NCBI RefSeq assembly: GCF_900112865.1
Contig: NZ_FONH01000013.1
Location: 49,878 to 113,877 of the forward strand
From: Dyella marensis
GTDB taxonomy: Bacteria > Pseudomonadota > Gammaproteobacteria > Xanthomonadales > Rhodanobacteraceae
Length of the DNA stretch: 64,000 bases
Direction of reading: 5' to 3'
How positions within the stretch are numbered: the stretch's first letter is position 1; every line of letters starts with the position of its first letter. Shown here one piece after another: positions 52,986 through 64,000 of this stretch. The notes beneath the pieces are model-generated. The model searched no databases, was not told where the DNA came from, and saw only the letters and a list, made by a program, of their open reading frames with translations. Made by a program: the position numbers and the translations under genes.

Positions 52986-53867
52986 TCAGCACGGACGCAG
53001 TTCGGCGCGGCGGCGCACCGCCTCGGCCCAGCGGCGCGCCACGGCGGGCGAGGTCATGCACACCGCGTCGTCGGTGACCGTGGTGACGGCGCGCTCCAGC
53101 AGCTGGATGTCCGCCTCGTGCTGGCGCGCCACGTGCGGGTCCTCGAAGAACAGCGCGCGCTGACAGCGGCGTTCCAGTACCAGGTCGGCGATCTGCGCGT
53201 CGCCGCCCATCGGGCCGCTCTGGTAGCGCTGCACCCAGTCCTGCTCCTGCGGCCAGCCGCGGCTCCAGGCCAGCTCATTGAGGCGCTGGCCGGTGGTGCC
53301 GGTGGCGATGCGCTGCGCGAAGCGCGACAGCACGTCGAAATGCTCGGCGGCATAGGCCACCATCTGCGGCTTCATCGCATCGTGCGCGATCAGCGCCAGC
53401 GTCTGGTGCTCCAGTGCATGCAGCGCGTCGGCGCCAGGGTCGGGCGCGAAGCCGGCGAGGATGCGTTCCAGCTCGACCCAGTCGCGCGCCGAGGCCACCG
53501 TCGAGATGAACGGCTTCTGGTGGATCACGCACTGGCGCTTCAGCGCGATCGCCTCGGGGAAGATCGAGGACGGGTCCACCGGATGCATCAGGTACACCGC
53601 GCCGTCGAGCGCGCGGCCGGATTCCGGCAGGCCCACGATCTCCGCCACCAGTTTCATCAGGCCGCCTTCGCGGCCATAGGGATAGCGCAGCAGTCCCGCG
53701 TAGTCGCCCAGCACGCCATCGCGCACGATCGCGTCGTAGGTGCGGCCCACCGCATGCAGGCGGATATCCAGTTCGCGGATGCCCTGCTGGCTGGCGCGCA
53801 GCCAGCGGAACAGCGCGGACTCCGCGTGGCTGTGATGGGCTTGATTGGCGGCCAGGCCGATGCGCAT
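52986..53867 (-). CDS. Methylglyoxal synthase with an extra N-terminal MGS-like domain
   Basis: A 293-residue protein, about twice the usual 130-150. The C-terminal half (about 155-285) is a full methylglyoxal synthase domain: LALIAHDAMKPQMVAYA, RIATGTTGQRLNEL, YQSGPMGGDAQIADLV and LFFEDPHVARQHEADI. It would convert dihydroxyacetone phosphate to methylglyoxal. The N-terminal half has a parallel but degenerate layout (RYPYGREGGLMKLVAEIVG, VYLMHPVDPSSIFPEAIALK), suggesting a tandem duplication. The start has GGGGAAG 6 nt upstream. It is followed by the NRDE gene. Confidence 0.85.
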   Translation of the reverse strand: MRIGLAANQAHHSHAESALFRWLRASQQGIRELDIRLHAVGRTYDAIVRDGVLGDYAGLLRYPYGREGGLMKLVAEIVGLPESGRALDGAVYLMHPVDPSSIFPEAIALKRQCVIHQKPFISTVASARDWVELERILAGFAPDPGADALHALEHQTLALIAHDAMKPQMVAYAAEHFDVLSRFAQRIATGTTGQRLNELAWSRGWPQEQDWVQRYQSGPMGGDAQIADLVLERRCQRALFFEDPHVARQHEADIQLLERAVTTVTDDAVCMTSPAVARRWAEAVRRRAELRPC

Positions 53868-53957
53868 GCGGAGCTTCCCCTGCGGGTGGACGGATCGAAC
53901 GCAGAGCGTACCGCGCGCAGCCGCATGGCGGGGACAAACGCAGGTGTCAAAGGACAC

Positions 53958-53990
53958 AAAAAAGCGGCGCGCCGGCTACCGGCGCGCCGC
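53958..53990 (-). terminator. Intrinsic terminator of the second TonB receptor gene
   Basis: Read on the minus strand, GCGGCGCGCCGG and CCGGCGCGCCGC form a long GC stem with a short TAG-type loop, followed by TTTTTTGTG. It lies 18 nt after the receptor stop. Confidence 0.9.
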
Positions 53991-54008
53991 CCCCGGACTC
54001 CCCTTGCC

Positions 54009-56786
54009 TCAGAGTTTCAGTTTCACGCCCAGGTTGTAGAAGCGGCCGACCAGGCCCGCCTGCGCATACGTCGGGTTGTAGTTGGCGCCGCCGCCGGCGT
54101 AGTTGGACGGATCGAATGGCGCCTTGCGGTCGAACAGGTTCATCACCGACGCGGTGACCGCGATGTGGTCGTTGATCTGGTAGCTGCCGGTCAGGTCCAT
54201 ATAGGTGAACGAGCCGATGTGGCAACTGACCGGGATCACGCTCAGGCAGTTGCTCGGATCGGTGCCGGCATCCAGCGCGTAGTTGTCCATGCCGCTGACG
54301 TGGTACAGCGTGCCGGTGATCGTGGCCGGGCCCCACACGAAGGTGTTGGCCCAGGACATGCGCCGCCGCGGCGTGCCCGCGCCGGAGGACAGCTGGTACG
54401 GCCCGTGCGTGCCGACGAACTGCTGCTTGGTGCCGTCCGGCAAGGTCAGCGTCCAGTTGAAGATCTGCGTGCCGCTGAACTGGCTGATGTAGTGCATGTC
54501 GTGGTTGAAATCGAAGTGGGCCTGCAGGTCCACGTCGATGCCGGTGGTCTTCAGCGAGGTGGCATTGATGTACAGGCTGTCGATCTCCGCCGGACGCGGC
54601 AGCGCGTTCGGATGCAGTGGATCGGGCGTATCCGGGATCACCACCACGCCCGGTGCCTGCGGCAGGCCCGCGTAGTAGTTGGCCAGCGCGGCGGAGGCGT
54701 CGGCCGGTCCGATCACGTTCTCCTTCTTGATGTTGAAGTAGTCGACCGACACGTTCAGCCAGTTGGTCGGCTGCACCAGCACGCCCAGGGTGTAGTTGCG
54801 CGCCTTCTCCGGCTTGATGTCCTTGTTGGCCAGCGTGGCCAGCGACAGCGCGTACTGGTTGACGTAGCCGTTGCCGCTGCCGCCATGCGCGGCGATGAAG
54901 TCCGCCGGCGGCGTGTGGTTGATGAAGCCCTGCGACGAACTCGACCCGTTCTCCGAGAAGCTCGGCGCGCGGAAGCCCTTGGAATAGGTGCCGCGCAGCG
55001 CGACCCAGTCGAACGGCTTCCACTTGATGCCGATCTTGGGCGTGAAGTGCGAGCCCACGTCGGAGTAGTGGTCCAGGCGGCCGGATACGTCCATTTCCAG
55101 GGTTTCGAGCAGCGGCGCGTTGAACTCGACATAGCCCGCCGAGACGTTGCGGCTGCCCTTGGTATGGGCATTGCCCAGACCCTGGAACTCGAAGTCCGGA
55201 TTGAGCGTGGGATCGTCGATCGACTCATGGCGGAACTGCGCGCCGACGGCGAAGCCGAGCGGACCGCCAGCCATGTCCCACAGCGAGCGGTTGGCCGCCA
55301 GGTCCAGCGAATCCAGGTCGGAGGTGGAGGTCTTGTCGTAGCCCGGCGCTAGCGCCGAGCGCACGCGCGCGCTGTTCGCCGCGGGGTTGGCGAAGTTGTA
55401 GGTGCCGTTGTTGATGGCGTCGAGCAGCGCGGCGTAGCTGATGAAACCGTACTGCTTGGTGTCCAGCCAGTCGTGGTTGATCACCGCGGTGACGTCGTAG
55501 TTCCACTCGCCGAATGCGCCCGACACGCCGCCGACGATGCGCGCATTGTGGTTGTCGTAGTTGAAGCCGTTGGCCATGTCGCCGAACGCGTAGTTGATCA
55601 GTGCGTAGTCGTTCGGGAACGGATTGCTCGGATTGCCGGGCGGCAGGGCGATGTTGTTGGTGTTGTGCGGCGTGCTGCTCTGCACCTGTCGCGGCAGGCC
55701 CGGCACCCAGGTCTTGGCCTCGAAGTAGCTGGCCGAGATATAGGCCCGCGTGGTGTCGTTGATCTTCATGGTGAAGCGGCCATAGATGCCGCCCTGTTCC
55801 ATCGCCGGCTGCACCTGGCCGTACAGCGACTGGAAGTTCTGCTCGCAATAGCTGCCGGTGTCATCCGTGACGCCGATCGAGTTGCTGCCGCAGGGCCGTA
55901 GCGGCTGCGCCAGCGCGCCGGCATTGGGCGTGCCGCTGGTGATATCGCCGGGGCGGGTGAGCGAGCCGGGCGTCACCGAGCCATACACCGAACCGGTGCG
56001 CTGCCCGGGCTGGCCGATGTTGAGGTCGGGGCCGCCGATCGAGCGCAGGTCCTGCGTGTTGAACGGGAAGCCGCGCTGGCGCAGCCAGATCGGGTTGTCC
56101 TTCTGGTACTGGATGGCGATGTAGCCGTTGTGGCCGTCCTTCTCCAGGTCGCCGGCGCCGGCCAGCAAGGTCGCCTTGCGGGTAAAGCCGCCGCCGTGCT
56201 GCGAGGTGCCGACGTCGACCGTGCCTTCCACGCCCTTGTAGTTGGGCTTGAGGATGATGTTGACCACGCCGGCAATGGCGTCGGCGCCATACAGCGAGGA
56301 GGCGCCGTCCTTCAGCACTTCGATGCGGTCCACCGCCGCGAGCGGAATGGTGTTGAGGTCGACGAAGGAACGCTGGCCGTCGTCCGCCACCGGATAGCTG
56401 GCCGCGCGATGGCCGTCGACCAGCACCAGGGTGGAGTTCACCGTCAGGCCGCGCAGCGCGACGCCGGAGGAACCGGCGGCGAAACCGTTGGCGAAGGCAT
56501 TGGGGATCGAGCCGCTGTTGTCGGCGGAGATCGAACGCACCACGTCCGATACCGTGGTCATGCCGCTGCGCTGTATCTGCTGCGCGGTGAGCACGGTGAC
56601 CGGCGACGGCGTTTCCACGTCGATGCGCGGCACGGCCGAGCCGGTCACCGTAATGGTCTGCAATTGCTTCGCCTGATCCTGCGGAGGCGGGGGTGGGGGT
56701 GGAGTGGCTGCGTCTTGTGCGAAAGCAGCCCCGACCGGGGCGAACAACAAACCGGCCAGGGTCAGTGCAAGCTGGTTGCGCTTCAT
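54009..56786 (-). CDS. TonB-dependent receptor, oar/iron-or-polymer type unknown
   Basis: A 925-residue outer-membrane receptor. A signal peptide (LALTLAGLLFAPVGAAFA, cleavage near 23) is followed by a proline run. The TonB-box region is QLQTITVTGSAVPRID (about 41-56). The plug domain (about 60-190) has VLTAQQIQRSGMTTVSDVVR, GVALRGLTVNSTLVLVDGHR and DRIEVLKDGASSLYGADAIA. The barrel ends YNLGVKLKL. This plug pattern is common in Xanthomonadales receptors with broad or unknown ligands. Only a terminator, a leader hairpin and no sugar genes are adjacent, so the ligand is unknown. Confidence 0.9.
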   Translation of the reverse strand: MKRNQLALTLAGLLFAPVGAAFAQDAATPPPPPPPQDQAKQLQTITVTGSAVPRIDVETPSPVTVLTAQQIQRSGMTTVSDVVRSISADNSGSIPNAFANGFAAGSSGVALRGLTVNSTLVLVDGHRAASYPVADDGQRSFVDLNTIPLAAVDRIEVLKDGASSLYGADAIAGVVNIILKPNYKGVEGTVDVGTSQHGGGFTRKATLLAGAGDLEKDGHNGYIAIQYQKDNPIWLRQRGFPFNTQDLRSIGGPDLNIGQPGQRTGSVYGSVTPGSLTRPGDITSGTPNAGALAQPLRPCGSNSIGVTDDTGSYCEQNFQSLYGQVQPAMEQGGIYGRFTMKINDTTRAYISASYFEAKTWVPGLPRQVQSSTPHNTNNIALPPGNPSNPFPNDYALINYAFGDMANGFNYDNHNARIVGGVSGAFGEWNYDVTAVINHDWLDTKQYGFISYAALLDAINNGTYNFANPAANSARVRSALAPGYDKTSTSDLDSLDLAANRSLWDMAGGPLGFAVGAQFRHESIDDPTLNPDFEFQGLGNAHTKGSRNVSAGYVEFNAPLLETLEMDVSGRLDHYSDVGSHFTPKIGIKWKPFDWVALRGTYSKGFRAPSFSENGSSSSQGFINHTPPADFIAAHGGSGNGYVNQYALSLATLANKDIKPEKARNYTLGVLVQPTNWLNVSVDYFNIKKENVIGPADASAALANYYAGLPQAPGVVVIPDTPDPLHPNALPRPAEIDSLYINATSLKTTGIDVDLQAHFDFNHDMHYISQFSGTQIFNWTLTLPDGTKQQFVGTHGPYQLSSGAGTPRRRMSWANTFVWGPATITGTLYHVSGMDNYALDAGTDPSNCLSVIPVSCHIGSFTYMDLTGSYQINDHIAVTASVMNLFDRKAPFDPSNYAGGGANYNPTYAQAGLVGRFYNLGVKLKL

Positions 56787-56826
56787 GGGGATGGCCTCTC
56801 TTTGTTTGTTAAGGCATTGCGCCAGA

Positions 56827-56881
56827 GGACCCATCAGCCGGGGTGGGGGAATGCGCCGCACGGCGCATGCTTAATGGGTCC
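56827..56881 (-). promoter_or_regulatory. Nested hairpin in the receptor mRNA leader
   Basis: On the minus strand GGACCCAT and ATGGGTCC (8-bp outer stem) enclose ATGCGCCG-TG-CGGCGCAT (8-bp inner stem) and a C-rich segment. It lies 41 nt before the receptor start. The 369-bp region between the receptor and gltD otherwise holds AT-richer DNA and a terminator, with no gene. The element may be an RNA-based control site. Confidence 0.5.
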
Positions 56882-57100
56882 GAAAGAGAGTCAAGCACTT
56901 TAAGGTTCGCTTCACAAGGCCATGACCAATCAGACCAAGCCATTGATGACGCAAGATTTTGCGCGACAAATTAAATGCATAACGCGTGCCCGAGATAATG
57001 AGTATGTCGCGGGCCAATAAATGCCTTATTCACCCGTCCGCTTATTTGGAACGTTCTAATTCCGGCGATTTATTCGGGAATACCAGCAATAACAAACGAC

Positions 57101-57140
57101 AAGAAAAAGCGCCGCCCTTTGCAGGACGGCGCTTTTTCTT
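57101..57140. terminator. Two-way intrinsic terminator after gltD
   Basis: AAGAAAAAGCGCCG and CGGCGCTTTTTCTT are exact complements around a 12-nt centre, with A- and T-runs on the two sides. It would stop minus-strand transcription from gltD 15 nt after its stop codon and works in either direction. Confidence 0.9.
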
Positions 57141-57155
57141 GCGGCAGTGCCGGAA

Positions 57156-58601
<1,446 letters not shown>

Positions 58602-58696
58602 TCAACCGCAGGAGGCCGCGCGGATCGAGCGTTTTCGCCCGATCCGTACGCCGCGTTTCCCTGCTCCGCTTCCTGGCGGCAGCATCGTCATCGTCA

Positions 58697-63145
<4,449 letters not shown>

Positions 63146-63538
63146 CTTCCCTCCCCGGGCCGAATTCATGGGACGCGCATGCCTCGCGGCGCTGAATGCT
63201 CCGCTGCACGCACGTAGGTGTACTTCGAATAGAGCATAGTTGGTGCGTCGCGTCAAAGAGAAAATTTGTCTTAAAAACAAGGTACAAGCGCACCCCTTGG
63301 CAAACCGACCATACCAGTGCGAACAAGCTCTGCCGGGCGAAGCCTCCGGCAGCGCGCCGGACGAAAACGGCAAAGTCCCGTTCCTTATGGAAATTTGGCG
63401 ATATCGGCCGAGGATCGCATTTGGGCGGATAGACGTCCATATGCGGTTGCAGCGACGTATACCAGTCACTTGATAGGTATGGTCTGATTTGGGTGGAGGG
63501 GTTGACGACGCATTACCCCCGTTCGGGCGAGCCCCGGC
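63146..63538. other. Non-coding region upstream of gltB
   Basis: No convincing gene. The part 63235-63300 is AT-richer (AAAATTTGTCTTAAAAAC) and probably holds the gltB promoter on the minus strand, though no clear -35/-10 pair could be fixed. From 63480 the sequence runs into the repeat-rich tail of the window. Confidence 0.5.
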
Positions 63539-63574
63539 CCCTCACCCCGACCCTCTCCCCGACGGGGAGAGGGA
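63539..63574. repeat. Family B remnant, copy 8
   Basis: CCCCTCACCCCGACCC followed by the palindrome CTCTCCCCGACGGGGAGAG resembles one end of a family B element; the other half is missing. Confidence 0.65.
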
Positions 63575-63680
63575 GGTGTGGATCCTCGCGAAGATTGAAC
63601 GAGAGCACGCGGCGCAGCCGCGGCATTCCGCTTGTGCGCTTTTGCTTCGGCTTTTGATCTGCAACCCCCTTGGCGCGGCG

Positions 63681-63781
63681 GTGAGGGCTGGACGATCAGG
63701 CCCCGAAGGGGGCGAGGACAGGAGTCCTCGCCTTTTTGACGGGACATGGATGTCCCGTCAAAAAGCCCGGCCAGCCCTCAC
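63681..63781. repeat. Compound nested hairpin element
   Basis: An outer 11-bp stem (GTGAGGGCTGG 63681-63691, CCAGCCCTCAC 63771-63781) encloses two further perfect hairpins. They are GGCGAGGAC/GTCCTCGCC (63711-63732, loop AGGA, then TTTTT) and CTTTTTGACGGGACAT with its complement (63732-63765, 16-bp arms, 2-bp centre). Such blocks recur in intergenic DNA of this bacterial order. No gene is seen between 63575 and 64000. Confidence 0.8.
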
Positions 63782-63839
63782 GTACCCGGAGGTGACGTAG
63801 TCACCGGAGGGCGCCGTGCAGGGTGCCCTTCTCTTTGCC

Positions 63840-63869
63840 TACTTTCTCTTGGGCAAGCAAGAGAAAGTA
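63840..63869. repeat. Inverted repeat TACTTTCTCTTG
   Basis: TACTTTCTCTTG and its exact complement CAAGAGAAAGTA flank a 6-bp centre (GGCAAG). A nearby smaller dyad GGTGAC-GTA-GTCACC lies at 63791-63805. Both are typical pieces of long intergenic repeat clusters. Confidence 0.75.
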
Positions 63870-63951
63870 GGTCGGGCCGCGGCAGCGGCACGAAACACTC
63901 GCCTACGGCGAGACAAAGCTGCGCGCAACGCGACAATCAGACGTGGTCGTT

Positions 63952-63983
63952 ACTGGATCCCGGCCTACGCCGGGATGACGAGC
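63952..63983. repeat. Dispersed repeat ACTGGATCCCGGCCTACGCC type
   Basis: CCCGGC-CTAC-GCCGGG forms a short hairpin inside ACTGGATCC...GATGACGAG. From memory this is one of the commonest dispersed intergenic repeats in proteobacteria (TGGATCCCGGCCTTCGCCGG type). The window ends 17 bp later. Confidence 0.65.
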
Positions 63984-64000
63984 AAAAAAGCGGGCACGCC

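Overview
The window is chromosomal DNA from a high-GC gammaproteobacterium, most likely order Lysobacterales (Xanthomonadales) and probably the Rhodanobacteraceae (Dyella/Rhodanobacter/Luteibacter type). The main reasons are the gene content (polA followed by an sX13-like small RNA, TonB-receptor/MFS-based maltodextrin uptake, hemD-hemX-hemY, gltB-gltD) and two intergenic palindromic repeat families typical of that group. No tRNA, rRNA, CRISPR array, integrase or transposase gene was seen. The placement is from recognition, not a database search.

Layout. 1-5.8 kb: a cut-off sodium symporter gene diverging from a LysR regulator, a glutathione S-transferase, a small EamA-type protein, a DUF2782 exported protein and polA. 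5.8-6.0 kb: a probable non-coding RNA of three hairpins with C-rich loops, in the sX13/Spot 42 position behind polA. 6.1-22.3 kb: an alpha-glucan (maltodextrin) utilisation locus. It has a LacI-family regulator, a TonB-dependent receptor, two periplasmic GH13 enzymes, a GH31 glucosidase, a six-hairpin glycosidase-like protein, an inner-membrane MFS sugar transporter, and a divergent cytoplasmic GH13_23 glucosidase. Two copies of a LacI-type palindrome sit in the divergent control region. In this model the receptor imports oligosaccharides, periplasmic enzymes trim them, the MFS carrier moves the products inward and the cytoplasmic enzyme finishes the job.

22.3-33.2 kb: housekeeping genes. These are uvrD, a hemD-hemX-hemY operon, two thioesterase-like proteins, a lipoprotein, a rhodanese-fold membrane protein without a catalytic cysteine, an iron-sulfur flavoreductase and srkA. 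33.2-36.2 kb holds one large protein of unknown function with a proline run, a LysM domain and a glycine-rich membrane hairpin; it is the least explained gene here. 36.4-53.9 kb: a ygiB/ygiC-like pair, rlmI, rmuC, a shikimate-dehydrogenase-like gene, folE with an EF-hand partner, a TetA-type MFS pump, DUF1993, a DsbA-family protein, dinG-hutD, nnrU, a DUF938 methyltransferase, ychJ, an NRDE protein and a methylglyoxal synthase with a second, divergent MGS-like domain. 54.0-63.2 kb: a second TonB-dependent receptor with a structured leader, then gltB-gltD on the minus strand. 63.2-64.0 kb is non-coding and full of nested inverted repeats.

Two repeat families mark gene ends. Family A (about 90 bp, paired 33-nt arms, five copies, one truncated) and family B (about 110-230 bp, paired CCCTCTCCC-type palindromes, eight copies, three with an alternative centre) lie almost always just 3' of stop codons. 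Many very long antisense reading frames exist because of the GC bias; they were rejected as genes.
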